NCBI RefSeq assembly: GCF_003585925.1
Contig: NZ_NRJH01000014.1
Span: forward strand, 1 to 54,126
Source: Psittacicella melopsittaci
Lineage (GTDB): Bacteria > Pseudomonadota > Gammaproteobacteria > Enterobacterales > Psittacicellaceae
Length of the DNA stretch: 54,126 nt
Direction: 5' to 3'
This document shows, piece after piece, positions 17,662 to 27,563 of the stretch (within the stretch, counting starts at the first letter, position 1; each line of letters starts with the position of its first letter). The position numbers and the translations under genes were made by a program. The notes below the pieces were generated by a model that was given only the letters and a program-made list of their open reading frames with translations, had not been told where the DNA came from and made no database searches.

Positions 17662-20600
17662 ATGCTAAAACGAGGAAAGTTTAAATCCTTAATCATGATG
17701 AACTGGAATGGTTTTTTTGCCAGAAAGTATGATCTTGATGATCTAGTTACCACTCTTTCTGGGGGGAACGGGGCTGGTAAGTCAACAACCATGGCTGCCT
17801 TTATTACAGCTTTAATTCCAGATCTAAGTTTATTACATTTCCGTAATACTACCGAAGCGGGTTCGACCTCGAGTTCGCGTGATCGCGGTTTACACGGAAA
17901 ATTAAAAAGTGGCGTATGTTACGCTGCTCTTGAATGTGAAAACTCGCGTGGAGAAATTTTACTCTTTGGGGTAAGATTACAGCAGGTTGCAGGGCGAGAT
18001 AAAAAAGTAGACCTTAAGCTCTTTTCCATTATGGGCTTACAAGGGCAAGATGTAACCCAACTCTTTTTACAGCAGTTAGGGCAAAATCGTGCCAAAATCA
18101 TTCCTCTCAATGACTTAAAAGAAGTTTGTGAGCAACAAGGTTTAGTGTTAAAAACCTATCACTCTTTAGGCGATTACCATGCCCAAATGTTTGATTATGG
18201 TTTCTTACCTAAGCGTTTACGTACGCCTCAAGATAGATCTCGTTTTTACCGTCTTATCGAAGCTTCGCTGTATGGGGGTATTTCTTCTACGATCACCAAA
18301 TCTTTACGTGAGTATTTACTACCAGAAAATACGAGCGTAAAACGTGCTTTCCAAGACATGGAAGCGGCAATTTTAGAAAACCGTATTACGTTAAATAAAA
18401 TTGAGCAAACCCGCAGTGATCGTAATCTTTTCCGAGCATTAGTTGATGCAGCCGTAGACTATGTAGCTGCCGATTATGTTTATCAGCACAATCAGCGTAA
18501 AGAACAAGTTGAACAACTTCTGGCGGCTCGTAAACAAAAACAACAGCTCCAAACTAAATACCAAGGCTTAACTACTAGTGTGCAAGCTTTTGAGTTACAG
18601 CAAAGTCAGTACCAAGAGAACTACCAACAGCTGTTAAGCCAGTATGAGCAAGCTAATGAGTATCACAGTTTATTAGTTTCGGCATTTCGTTTACAACAGC
18701 AATATGATGAAGCTTTAGTACGTGTAAATACTTTACGCGAAGAGGCAGAAATTGCTCAAGTACGTGCCGAAGACTTGGCTATAGCTCGGGAAGAAATTAG
18801 CGATAAGATTCTGAGCCAAGAAAGTCAAATTGACAACTTACGTCGTCAGTTAAGTGACACTCAAGCGGCTTTAGACCAGCAAGCGACCCGTCAAGTGCAA
18901 TATAAGCAGGCCGTAGGTAAACTAAATGAGTTTAACACTGCCTATACGCAAGCTTATGCTCAGCTAGATGCTAGCTTACAAGTTTATGGCGAACAAACTT
19001 TAGCTTTAGAGCAAGTAGTTGCTCTTAGTGAAAAATTTGCTCCAGCCTTAGCTCAAGTTAACCAAAACTATTATGAACTGGATATGGCACAAAAAGTTAG
19101 CCAAAGTTCAGGAGAAAAACGAGCTAAGGTGCAACAGGCTTTAACTAAACTAGCTGGACGCGAAGTTGCCCCAAAACAAGCTTATGCTTTAGCGCAAAGT
19201 TTGGTGAAGGGGGCAATTATTAAACGCAACCTAGCCGAACGTAGTAACCAACTCGAAAGTGAGTTTAATAGCTTACATGCTCGCCGTGAACAAGTGCAAG
19301 CAAGTAGTAACCAAGTAATGCAATTACAGCAACAACTTGGAGAGAGCTTTAGTTCACGTCAAGAGTTAATGGATTACTTTGCGGCTAACCAGGAAGCTTT
19401 TGCTCAAGTTGATGAGCAGCGTAATGAAGTAAAAGATACGCTAGGGGCTTTACAAGCTCAACTAGGGGTAGGGCAAAATCAGCTTAACTTATTACAACAG
19501 CAACGTGTACCTTACTTAAAAGCTCAAGAAGAGTTAAGTAAAATTAATGCTAAACTTGAGCAACCAATTAGCAATGCTCAACAAGCACGTCAAGCTTTAG
19601 ATTATTATCTGGGCATTAGTAACAGCCAAGGTCTACAAGTACAAAACCTAGAAAAACAACGAGATCAGCTCCAAGAGCGAATTTATCAAGTTGAAAAACA
19701 AGGTATGGGCGTAGATCAGCAGTTACAATATATAGCTCAAGATCTCAACGGGGTGTTATTATCAGAAATTTATGATGATATTAGCCTCGAAGATGCTAAC
19801 TATTACTCGGCATTATATGGTCCTGCTCGTGATGCGATTGTAGTGCCAAGTTTTACTGATATTGAAGCTAAGTTAAGTCAGTTAAAAGACTTACCTTCAG
19901 ACCTCTACTTAATTGAAGCAGACTTTAATGACTTTAATGAAAGTATGTTTGATAGTACGCTTCTCGATGAAAAATCAGTAGTAGTACGCATTAACCAAAA
20001 CCAAATTCGTTACTCGACTATTCAGGAAATGACTACTTTTGGGCGAGCAGCTCGAGAGAAGTTTTTAGAGCAAGCTAAAGACGAACTCAAAGATGTACTT
20101 TATCAACTGAACGAAATTGAGCGTGAACATTTTGTTAATAAGGCTCTTGCTGAAAGCTTAACTTCGTTTATTGCCCAGTACTTTGATGTAGCCTTTAGAG
20201 CAAATCCTGAAGAGCAAATTAACCAATTAACGCGTCAAGTAAATGCTCTCGAACGTGAAATTAACAGTCTGCTACGCAATTTAGAGAGTTACAATGCCCA
20301 AATTAGCGATTTTACACGCAAAAATAGCATCTTAAATCGCTTAATTAATGTGTTTACCGCTCCAGAGGCAAGCCTCGAAGATGACTATCAAAGAGTACGT
20401 AATGAGTTAAATCAAGCTAAAGAAGCAAAAAGATACATTCAGCAATATGGTGAAGTCTTAGAAACTTTAGAAGCTGATTATGCTTTATTACAGTACCAAG
20501 TGGACGAAGGACAAGATCTAAGTGCTCAACTTGAGCAGGTTAAAGAGCAACGTCGCGTTTTAACTAATTTACAACACTTGGCTCTTGAAGTAGCAAATCG

Positions 20601-22116
20601 TCAACAACACTTTGATTATAAAGATCTAGGTGAACTTCAAGGTGATGAACTGGCAGATAGCCTAAGAGCACAATTAGCTACTCTTGAAGCTACTTGGGGT
20701 GAAGACAAAGAGCAACTAAAACAGGCAGTAGCGCAACACGAGCAAGCCCGTCAGCAAGTGTTTAAAGCCCAAGCTGAATTAGGAGCTGCCGAAAATAGTC
20801 TCAACCAATTAGGTAAAGACCTCAACCAAACTGGAACTAATGTAAACCAAGCTGCTGTTGATGCTGCCAAAGCTAAGGCTACGCAATTATTAAATCAAGT
20901 AGAGCAAGTTAAAGAACAAATGGTAAACGCTAAAAACGAATACCAAAACAATCTCGAACGCTTACAAGGTCTCTCTGAGCAAATTGACAAAGCGCAAAGA
21001 GAGTTCAAGCTCTTACGCACAAGTGTAATTGATAGCAAAGAAAAATGGCAGTTATCGCAACGTTTGGCAGCCGAGCATCAAGTAGCTACACGTTTATATA
21101 ACCCAGATTTTCTTTCTTTAGCAAATAGTGAGTTACGCTCTAAATCTGACCGTGCTTTAGGGGTGTTACGTACTTTAATTAGTGATAATGAGTATTTACG
21201 CGACTCTTTAAAAGCTTCGGAAGATTCACGTCGTCCTCACTTAAAAGTAGAGTTCTTTATTGCCGTGTATCAACACTTAAGAGAACGTATTCGTCAAGAT
21301 GTTCTAACTACTAACGATCCAATTGAAGCTATTGAACAAATGGAAATTCAATTAGATATGTTAAGTAGTAAACTTGCTGAACGGGAAAAATCTCTAGGTA
21401 TTTCGGCAGCAGATGTGGCTTCAATTTTAGATAAGACTATTCAGCGTGAACAAAACCGTATTTGGCAATTAAACCAAGGCCTACAAAATATGAGCTTTGG
21501 GCAGGTTAAATCGGTGCGTTTAACGGCAACTTGTCGTGAAAGTCATGCTTTACTTTTAAATGCTTTACGAGATACAACTAATAAGTACGCAGATCTATTT
21601 GAAAATAGTGAAATTAGTTTTACCGAGGCTCTAGCTCGTTTATATCAACGCCTCAATGTTGATTTTGAGGTGGGGACACGTAACTATCAAACTATCGGTG
21701 AAGAGTTACTTGATTATCGTAACTATATAGATTTAGGAATTGAAGTATTCCGTGGTTCAGATGGTTGGTTAAAAGCAGAATCTGGTGCTTTATCTACAGG
21801 TGAAGCTATAGGTACGGGGATGTCAATTCTTCTTATGGTGGTACAATCTTGGGAAGAAGAATCTAAACGTATTCGTGCCAAAGACCTCTTACCATGTCGT
21901 CTCTTATTCCTTGACGAGGCTGCTCGTTTAGATTCTAAATCTATAGCAACGCTCTTTGAATTATGTCAACGCCAACAAATGCAGTTAATAATTGCGGCTC
22001 CAGAGAATATAGCTCCTGAAAATGGAACTACTTATAAACTGGTGCGTACAATTGACGGTGATCGTGAATATGTACAGGTTATTGGCTTACGTGGCTTTGG
22101 TAAAAAAGAAGAGTAA
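17662..22116 (+). CDS. mukB: Chromosome partition protein MukB (SMC-like ATPase)
   Basis: ATPase of the MukBEF condensin, which extrudes and organises chromosomal DNA. The length of 1484 matches E. coli (1486). Walker A GGNGAGKST is at about residues 34-42. The C-terminal head carries the ABC signature-like LSTGEAIGTGMS and Walker B LLFLDEAARLDSKS. Between them lie long coiled-coil arms rich in Q/E/L flanking a hinge near residues 650-790. A GATAGG-like SD lies in the 17-nt gap after mukE. A strong terminator follows, so mukFEB forms a closed operon. Confidence 0.97.
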   Translation: MLKRGKFKSLIMMNWNGFFARKYDLDDLVTTLSGGNGAGKSTTMAAFITALIPDLSLLHFRNTTEAGSTSSSRDRGLHGKLKSGVCYAALECENSRGEILLFGVRLQQVAGRDKKVDLKLFSIMGLQGQDVTQLFLQQLGQNRAKIIPLNDLKEVCEQQGLVLKTYHSLGDYHAQMFDYGFLPKRLRTPQDRSRFYRLIEASLYGGISSTITKSLREYLLPENTSVKRAFQDMEAAILENRITLNKIEQTRSDRNLFRALVDAAVDYVAADYVYQHNQRKEQVEQLLAARKQKQQLQTKYQGLTTSVQAFELQQSQYQENYQQLLSQYEQANEYHSLLVSAFRLQQQYDEALVRVNTLREEAEIAQVRAEDLAIAREEISDKILSQESQIDNLRRQLSDTQAALDQQATRQVQYKQAVGKLNEFNTAYTQAYAQLDASLQVYGEQTLALEQVVALSEKFAPALAQVNQNYYELDMAQKVSQSSGEKRAKVQQALTKLAGREVAPKQAYALAQSLVKGAIIKRNLAERSNQLESEFNSLHARREQVQASSNQVMQLQQQLGESFSSRQELMDYFAANQEAFAQVDEQRNEVKDTLGALQAQLGVGQNQLNLLQQQRVPYLKAQEELSKINAKLEQPISNAQQARQALDYYLGISNSQGLQVQNLEKQRDQLQERIYQVEKQGMGVDQQLQYIAQDLNGVLLSEIYDDISLEDANYYSALYGPARDAIVVPSFTDIEAKLSQLKDLPSDLYLIEADFNDFNESMFDSTLLDEKSVVVRINQNQIRYSTIQEMTTFGRAAREKFLEQAKDELKDVLYQLNEIEREHFVNKALAESLTSFIAQYFDVAFRANPEEQINQLTRQVNALEREINSLLRNLESYNAQISDFTRKNSILNRLINVFTAPEASLEDDYQRVRNELNQAKEAKRYIQQYGEVLETLEADYALLQYQVDEGQDLSAQLEQVKEQRRVLTNLQHLALEVANRQQHFDYKDLGELQGDELADSLRAQLATLEATWGEDKEQLKQAVAQHEQARQQVFKAQAELGAAENSLNQLGKDLNQTGTNVNQAAVDAAKAKATQLLNQVEQVKEQMVNAKNEYQNNLERLQGLSEQIDKAQREFKLLRTSVIDSKEKWQLSQRLAAEHQVATRLYNPDFLSLANSELRSKSDRALGVLRTLISDNEYLRDSLKASEDSRRPHLKVEFFIAVYQHLRERIRQDVLTTNDPIEAIEQMEIQLDMLSSKLAEREKSLGISAADVASILDKTIQREQNRIWQLNQGLQNMSFGQVKSVRLTATCRESHALLLNALRDTTNKYADLFENSEISFTEALARLYQRLNVDFEVGTRNYQTIGEELLDYRNYIDLGIEVFRGSDGWLKAESGALSTGEAIGTGMSILLMVVQSWEEESKRIRAKDLLPCRLLFLDEAARLDSKSIATLFELCQRQQMQLIIAAPENIAPENGTTYKLVRTIDGDREYVQVIGLRGFGKKEE

Positions 22117-22130
22117 GTTTTGATTCTTGT

Positions 22131-22167
22131 AAAAGTCCTTGACGAGAAAGTCGAGGACTTTTTTTAT
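22131..22167 (+). terminator. mukFEB terminator
   Basis: AAAAGTCCTTGAC pairs with GTCGAGGACTTTT (one G-U), followed by T. Confidence 0.88.
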
Positions 22168-22492
22168 AGGTAAATTAGTTAATTATGTAAATTTGTGATC
22201 AGGGGATAGTCTCCTGATCTTATTTTTTATGATTAGATTTTACGAAAGGTAAAGCAATTTTAAGTGTAATTTCTAAATTTACGAAGAGTTAAGCAAGTTT
22301 GACTTGTTGGGCTTTTTAAATTTACGAAGACTTTAGCAGATTATTACTTTTAATTAACTGAGGTTAGAATAATTAGAAGAGAAGCAAGAAAAGTTAATGA
22401 GGAGAAGAAAATAAATTAAGTGAAAATGTACCGTAAATGCGGGCTTATTTTAATAATTATGAAAAAATTTCAATTTACGAGTAAAAAAGCAC
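22168..22492. other. Non-coding gap before the hsdM promoter
   Basis: No gene. Contains three partial repeats of a TTTACGAAgagttaaGCA-like element between about 22230 and 22335. Confidence 0.4.
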
Positions 22493-22521
22493 TTGCAAAA
22501 TCAAATTAAATATACTATAAT
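22493..22521 (+). promoter_or_regulatory. hsdM promoter
   Basis: TTGCAA at 22493-22498, an exact 17-bp spacer and TATAAT at 22516-22521. This predicts a leader of about 190 nt containing CAATTGCAATTACAATTACAA repeats. Confidence 0.65.
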
Positions 22522-22716
22522 AAATTTAGATTCATAAGTTATAACAATTGCAATTACAATTACAATGTTATTGATTTGTTTATTGTCCTTTTTATCCTTT
22601 TGCTTTTTACGGTAAATTTAGCTTTTATGCTAAATCTTAATTGGATATTACTGTTAAAAATATAGTTGTTAAAAATATAGTGGAAAACTTCAATTATTAA
22701 TTATAAGGAATTTAAT

Positions 22717-24546
22717 ATGACTTCAGAAATTAAAGATTCAGTTACAGCAAACAAAGTAGACAAACAAAAGATCTTTAACCAAGTTTGGAGTATTGCTAAC
22801 GATTTACGTGGAGGTATGGATGCAAATGACTATAAAAACTATATTCTAGGTTTCCTTTTCTATCGTTACCTAAACGTACAACTTGAACCTATCATTAAAG
22901 AGTTCATTAAAGCAGCTTTTGGGGAAGCTAATAAAGATTTATCTAAAGAGGAACTTGATAACCTAGTTAATGAAAAAATCAGGAAAGAAAGACTTCATAA
23001 AGTATATGATGAAGCTATTAAGATCTACGTAGAACTTGTAGGTAATAGAGCAGAGTACCAGGGCTTAAACGAAGATCAAAAAAGAGAAAAATTTATTAAG
23101 GGAGAACTTGCAGATTCCTTCAATCGAGCAGGTAGACCATATATTATCCGTCCTGAATATTGTTGGGATGCATTACTAGACAATATCGAAACTAATACCA
23201 TAAATTATAATATTTACCAAAACGCATTTGTGGCATTTAACGAGGATAATACAGGAAAAAATTCTCTTAAAAATATTTTCCACGCTGTAAATATTAATTC
23301 ACCTCAAATTGGTTCTACCACAAATGAACGTATAAATAATCTAAATAAATTAGTAACCAAGTTAGAAGGCATGCCATTCAAAGACGAATCAGGTCAGGAT
23401 TTACTTGGAGCTATCTATGAGTATTTAATCGGTAAATTTGCGGCGAGTGCTGGTAAATCTGGGGGTGAGTTCTATACACCACATGAAGTTAGTGTACTTA
23501 TTTCAAAAATCATTAGCTATAATTTAATAAGTGATAAAAAAGCTTCAGAAGAAATAAATCGTAAAGTACAAAATAGTCAAATTACCGTATTTGACCCTAC
23601 TTGTGGTTCAGGTTCATTACTTTTAACTGTGCGTCAATCAATTCTTGAAAGGTTAGAAGAAGAAAATATTGAGATTACTGAAAGACAAAAAGAAAATCTC
23701 ATAAGATTCTATGGTAAAGAGAAAAACTATACCACTTATAACTTAGCACGTATGAACCTCTTTATGCATGAGGTTAATTCAGATAACTTTGAATTAAGTG
23801 AAGGGGATACTCTAGATTTTCAATATCCAGTTAAGGAAGATAGTAAGAAAACTCCAATAAAAGTAGATGCAGTAGTAGCTAACCCTCCTTACTCTGCACA
23901 CTGGGATCCACAAAACAAAGAAGATGATCCACGTTTCTCACCTTATGGTAAATTAGCTCCTAAAACTAAAGCTGACTTTGCTTTCTTATTACATGGTCTA
24001 TACCACTTAGATGATCATGGTACCATGGGGATTGTTTTACCACACGGGGTTTTATTCCGTAGTGCTGCCGAAGCAACAATTCGTGAAAATCTAATTAAGA
24101 AAAACTATTTAGATGCAGTAATTGGTTTACCAAGCAACCTATTCTATGGTACAGGTATTCCAACAATTATCTTAATCTTCAGAAAAGGTCGTACAACCAA
24201 TGATGTATTATTCATCGATGCATCAACTGAGTTTGAGAAAGATAAACGTCAAAACCGTCTAACTGAAGAAAATATTGAGAAAATTCTTCAAACGTACATT
24301 AATCGTGTAGACGTAGACAAATATGCTCACGTTGCAACTCTTGAGGAAATTGAAGAGAATGAGTACAACCTAAATATTCCTCGTTATGTTCAGACTTATG
24401 AAGAAGAAGAGCCAATCGATTTAGAAGAAGTGTTACGTAATATCGAGATTGAAAAACGTGAAATTCAACGTCTTGAAGATTCTATCTACGCACAATTAAA
24501 AGAATTAGGTGTGGATGTAGAAAAAATTCTCAAAGACATTAAATAA
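22717..24546 (+). CDS. hsdM: Type I restriction-modification methyltransferase subunit HsdM
   Basis: Adenine-N6 DNA methyltransferase subunit. The N-terminal HsdM helical domain is present (IANDLRGGMDANDYKNYILG), followed by GKSGGEFYTP. SAM-binding motif I DPTCGSG is at 293-299 and catalytic motif IV NPPY at 389-392, so the enzyme looks intact at 609 residues. A normal type I system needs HsdS for target recognition and HsdR for cleavage. Neither is present: 22117-22716 and 24547-25369 hold no gene, and a terminator follows directly. It is either an orphan whose HsdS is elsewhere or the remnant of a broken locus. AAGGA lies 8 nt before the ATG. Confidence 0.92.
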   Translation: MTSEIKDSVTANKVDKQKIFNQVWSIANDLRGGMDANDYKNYILGFLFYRYLNVQLEPIIKEFIKAAFGEANKDLSKEELDNLVNEKIRKERLHKVYDEAIKIYVELVGNRAEYQGLNEDQKREKFIKGELADSFNRAGRPYIIRPEYCWDALLDNIETNTINYNIYQNAFVAFNEDNTGKNSLKNIFHAVNINSPQIGSTTNERINNLNKLVTKLEGMPFKDESGQDLLGAIYEYLIGKFAASAGKSGGEFYTPHEVSVLISKIISYNLISDKKASEEINRKVQNSQITVFDPTCGSGSLLLTVRQSILERLEEENIEITERQKENLIRFYGKEKNYTTYNLARMNLFMHEVNSDNFELSEGDTLDFQYPVKEDSKKTPIKVDAVVANPPYSAHWDPQNKEDDPRFSPYGKLAPKTKADFAFLLHGLYHLDDHGTMGIVLPHGVLFRSAAEATIRENLIKKNYLDAVIGLPSNLFYGTGIPTIILIFRKGRTTNDVLFIDASTEFEKDKRQNRLTEENIEKILQTYINRVDVDKYAHVATLEEIEENEYNLNIPRYVQTYEEEEPIDLEEVLRNIEIEKREIQRLEDSIYAQLKELGVDVEKILKDIK

Positions 24547-24598
24547 TTAGCTTAAGCTTGAATAAGAATGTAAAAAATTAGAATATAAAATAAAGTTA

Positions 24599-24635
24599 GG
24601 GAAGAGAGATTAGCCTCTCTTCCCTTCTTTTTTTT
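24599..24635 (+). terminator. hsdM terminator
   Basis: Perfect 10-bp stem GGGAAGAGAG/CTCTCTTCCC with a long T-run. Confidence 0.9.
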
Positions 24636-24681
24636 GTTAATTTGCCTTTTGGGTTAATTTGCCTTGGATCAAAGGTTTTAC

Positions 24682-24786
24682 TTTTAGTTGAGTTAAAGAT
24701 AATATCAAAGTCGGCTTTTAGTTGAGATAAAGGGCTAGCATTTAGTTGAGTAAAAAGAATATTAAAGTTCTATTTTTAATTGAGCT
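24682..24786. repeat. TTTTAGTTGAG short repeats
   Basis: TTTTAGTTGAG at 24682-24692 and 24717-24727, then ATTTAGTTGAG at 24740-24750 and TTTTTAATTGAG near 24774. Irregular spacing in a non-coding stretch; the meaning is unknown. No gene is seen in 24547-25369. Confidence 0.5.
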
Positions 24787-25164
24787 ATAGCCCATATAAG
24801 AGTAGCCCTAGAAGTAGCTAAATTTAGCATTTAGAAGCTCATATTTCCACAAAAAAGGCTAGAGGGTTATTTAGGTATAGCTTAAGCAAAACAAGGCTAT
24901 ATATAGCTTTTATAAGCTAAATTTTATTTGCTTAGAGTCTTGAGATCTTGCTCGAAGTAACAAAGTAGTTTTGAGCTTTTTTTGACCATGGGGCAGAGTA
25001 AATTAGTAAGTTTGCTATAAAGTAGTTACTTTTACTTTTTCTTTTGCTAATTCTCCATAAGGTTGGTTTTTCTTCTTTTTTCTCTAGATAATAACAATTA
25101 TTATTAATCACCACTTAGTGAAACTTTTTTTAGAAAAACCTATCACTTTGAGGAAAAATTGGGG

Positions 25165-25320
25165 TAAAATATGAGTGTGCTGAATAAGCTACTTAAAGGT
25201 TTTTCCTTTAAGTTTTGAGGATCCTACTAAGAAATTTTCTTAGTATTTTTTCACTAACCCGCTTTTTCAGTTAATGTTTAAATGTAATTTAGTCGTACTT
25301 GTCAAAGTGCGACTTTTTTT
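25165..25320 (+). ncRNA. Possible small RNA with two terminator-like ends
   Basis: After a -10-like TAAAAT near 25164, there are hairpins AAAGG/CCTTT near 25195, CTAAGAA/TTCTTAG followed by TATTTTTT near 25228-25252, and a terminator AGTCGTACTT-GTC-AAAGTGCGACT followed by T (25291-25320). No plus-strand gene precedes these after hsdM, which has its own terminator. A 15-codon ORF (MSVLNKLLKGFSFKF) begins at about 25170, so this could be a leader-peptide transcript instead. Confidence 0.35.
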
Positions 25321-25328
25321 GTAAGCAA

Positions 25329-25357
25329 AAGGCTCTATTGCCTCGCAATAGAGCCTT
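25329..25357 (-). terminator. Terminator of the outer-membrane protein gene
   Basis: Perfect 13-bp stem AAGGCTCTATTGC/GCAATAGAGCCTT; the minus strand continues TTTTG. Confidence 0.85.
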
Positions 25358-25369
25358 AGCTAATTTAAA

Positions 25370-26023
25370 TTAGAAACTATAACCCACTAAAAGGTTAAGA
25401 GCATTAGAGCTATCATCAAATGCTGTATCTTTTAAGCCTGTTTTCCAAGCGTGACGGTATTCTAAACCTAGAGTTAAACCGAATTTAAATTTAACCCCGC
25501 CTTCAAGGCTTGCATACATGCCATGACTATTTTGTGTTGTTCCTTCACCTGTATTTAAAGAGTAGTGAACATTGTTCATCCCTAAACCAAGGCTAATGTA
25601 GTGATTCACAAGTAAGTCAGGAGTTGAGATTAAGTAGGTACCTTTTACCCCTACAGTATATTGAGTAACTTTAGTGTCTACATTAGTGCCAGCTTCTTGA
25701 CCTTTGAATTTGCTGCTATCAAGAGATTTTGAGCTATAAGCAAAGGCAACTTCTGGACCAAAATAAAATTGGTGGGTAGTACCAAGGCTAGCTACTCTAA
25801 AGTCTACACCTAATTTTGCTACGGGACCAGTAAAACTGTGGTCAATGTTACCAAATTTAGTAAAACCATAACCTAAAGCAAAGTTAAAGTTAATGTTACT
25901 ACGGTATTGAGCAAAAGTGTTTTGTAATTCAGGAGAAGACTCTAAAGTTGTGTTATTACCTTGAGCATAAGCTCCACCAGCTACTAAAGTAGCTAAACTT
26001 AAAGTTAGTAGTAGTTTGCGCAT
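25370..26023 (-). CDS. Small outer-membrane beta-barrel protein
   Basis: I start at the ATG at 26023 (MRKLLLTLSLATLVAGGAYA, a clean signal peptide). An in-frame TTG at 26035 would add MKKI. The mature part is about 197 residues of alternating hydrophobic/polar strands (FNFALGYGFTKFG, HQFYFGPEVAFAYSS, YTVGVKGTYLI, HYISLGLGMNNVHYSL, ASLEGGVKFKFGLTLGLEYRHAW). It ends LLVGYSF with the terminal Phe typical of BAM substrates. An eight-stranded barrel of the OmpX/OmpW/Opa-like type is likely. The specific function is unknown. Monocistronic. Confidence 0.8.
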   Translation of the reverse strand: MRKLLLTLSLATLVAGGAYAQGNNTTLESSPELQNTFAQYRSNINFNFALGYGFTKFGNIDHSFTGPVAKLGVDFRVASLGTTHQFYFGPEVAFAYSSKSLDSSKFKGQEAGTNVDTKVTQYTVGVKGTYLISTPDLLVNHYISLGLGMNNVHYSLNTGEGTTQNSHGMYASLEGGVKFKFGLTLGLEYRHAWKTGLKDTAFDDSSNALNLLVGYSF

Positions 26024-26114
26024 AATTTTTTTCAAAAGATTAATAAAAACTTTCTCTATTATACCACGACAAAAGGACTAGTGTATGACACCAGTCCTTT
26101 TGTTGCATGTTGGA

Positions 26115-27188
26115 TTATTCTTCTGTAGGTGGAACTACAAGGATTTTAACTTGTGATTTATCTGCTACTAAAGCATCAAAACCTTCAGTTACTACATCTT
26201 TAAGAGCGATTTTCTTAGTTACAAAATCTTCAACTTTGAAGTAGCCTTGCTCCATTAATTTTAATACTGTTGGGTGGTCGTTGTTATAGCAGATTACCCC
26301 ACGTAAAGTTCTTTCTGGAATTACTAATACGTTTGGTTGGAAGTCTGCACGACGTTCCCAAATAGATACTACTACTGCAGTACCACCAGTACGTGCAGCT
26401 AAAATAGATGTTTCTAATACTTGAGGCACACCAGTTACTTCAAAAGTAAAGTCTGCACCACCGTCAGTTAAACGCTGAACTTCAGCAACTACATCTACTT
26501 CAGTTGGATCTAATGGAATTGCACCTAAAGATTTAGCACGAGCACGACGAGTTTCGTTTACTTCTACAGCAAAAATTGTTCCAGCTCCAGCTGCTTTTAA
26601 AGCTTCGATTACCAATAAACCGATTGGACCAGCACCAAATACTACTGCAGATTCACCTAATTGTAAACCTGATTTACGTACTGCGTGCACTGCTACTGCT
26701 GCTGGTTCAACTAGAGCAGCTTGCTCGTAGCTTACGCTGTCAGGGATTTTATGTAACATGTGTTCCCCAACAACTGAGTACTCAGAGAAACCACCAACAC
26801 CACCAGATAGACCTTGGAAGCCTAATAATGGAGATAAGTGGTACTCAGATAATAAGTAACGTCCGTCTTTGTGCGGAGATAAAATAGGTTCACAACATAC
26901 GCGATCACCTACTTTAACACGTGTAACTTTTGGACCTACTTCTACAACTTCAGCAGACCATTCGTGCCCCATTACGATTGGAGCTACATCACCAGAGATA
27001 GGGTGTGGTTTATCTACTGGGATAAAGATTGGACCGGCAAGATATTCATGTAAGTCAGAACCACAGATACCACAGAACTTTAATTTAACCTTAACTTCAT
27101 GTGGATCTTTAATTTCTGGAACTTCAATTGATTCAACACGAATATCTTTTACTTTATGCCAACGTGCAGCTAACATTGTTTTAGTCAT
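26115..27188 (-). CDS. Zinc-dependent MDR dehydrogenase, (R,R)-2,3-butanediol dehydrogenase-like
   Basis: 357 residues. The catalytic zinc site is visible as C42 (GICGSD), H75-E76 (MGHEW) and E160 (LVEPAAVA). The cofactor site is GAGPIGLLVIEALKAAG, with an acidic residue at the end of the next strand (VEVNETRR), which favours NAD(H). The characteristic butanediol dehydrogenase stretches EYLAGPIFIP, GGVGGFSEY, FEVTGVPQVLE and VVSIWER are present. The structural-zinc cysteine lobe is absent, as in Bacillus BdhA. The predicted reaction is acetoin/diacetyl to butanediol, or a related secondary alcohol. AGGAG lies 11 nt before the ATG. A 43-codon ORF and a large structured RNA candidate lie just upstream on the same strand. 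Confidence 0.85.
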   Translation of the reverse strand: MTKTMLAARWHKVKDIRVESIEVPEIKDPHEVKVKLKFCGICGSDLHEYLAGPIFIPVDKPHPISGDVAPIVMGHEWSAEVVEVGPKVTRVKVGDRVCCEPILSPHKDGRYLLSEYHLSPLLGFQGLSGGVGGFSEYSVVGEHMLHKIPDSVSYEQAALVEPAAVAVHAVRKSGLQLGESAVVFGAGPIGLLVIEALKAAGAGTIFAVEVNETRRARAKSLGAIPLDPTEVDVVAEVQRLTDGGADFTFEVTGVPQVLETSILAARTGGTAVVVSIWERRADFQPNVLVIPERTLRGVICYNNDHPTVLKLMEQGYFKVEDFVTKKIALKDVVTEGFDALVADKSQVKILVVPPTEE

Positions 27189-27254
27189 TTAATTAAAACT
27201 CCTGGTTGTAGAAGAGAGTAAGTTTTTCCTGAAAATGAAAGTACTTAAGTATAA

Positions 27255-27386
27255 CTAACCTTCTGTAAGTTCTACTTTTGCATCGATTATTGGTGCAAAG
27301 TTTTCTTGCATAAATCGCGTAATTCTTCTGCGACGTTCTCTTTTAACAATAAAAGAACGCATAGTTAATACTCTGGAACGTTTCAT
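27255..27386 (-). CDS. Small basic 43-residue protein ORF upstream of the butanediol dehydrogenase
   Basis: MKRSRVLTMRSFIVKRERRR then RITRFMQENFAPIIDAKVEL and TEG. The first half is strongly basic (11 K/R in 24) and the end is acidic. GAAGAGG lies 5 nt before the ATG. The ORF ends 66 nt before the dehydrogenase start on the same strand with no terminator between, so the two may be co-transcribed. It could be a small regulatory or nucleic-acid-binding protein, or a leader peptide. No homologue is recognised. Confidence 0.5.
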   Translation of the reverse strand: MKRSRVLTMRSFIVKRERRRRITRFMQENFAPIIDAKVELTEG

Positions 27387-27399
27387 TTAACCTCTTCAG

Positions 27400-27499
27400 G
27401 CTTAAAGTTGATTCATTCACCTTTAAGCAGTAGATGGAAAAGTAAAATACAATCATCATAATTGTATTAAGCGAAAGTATGTGAAGTAAATTAATTATA
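27400..27499 (-). promoter_or_regulatory. Putative promoter and operator for the small ORF and dehydrogenase
   Basis: TATAAT at 27494-27499 (minus strand) is followed downstream by an inverted repeat AATACAAT-N7-ATTGTATT (27446-27468) and then a stem GCTTAAAG/CTTTAAGC (27400-27428). The repeat could be a repressor site or an RNA hairpin in the leader. Confidence 0.4.
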
Positions 27500-27563
27500 T
27501 TTTGTGCGATAAGTAGGATAGGAATTTAATTTACTCACAACTTAAGGCGAACCTAGAGACAGC

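Noticed and set aside
17151..17792. Long frames opposite and beside mukE
   Set aside because: Shadow frames of the GAT/GAA/GAC repeats that encode the acidic tail.
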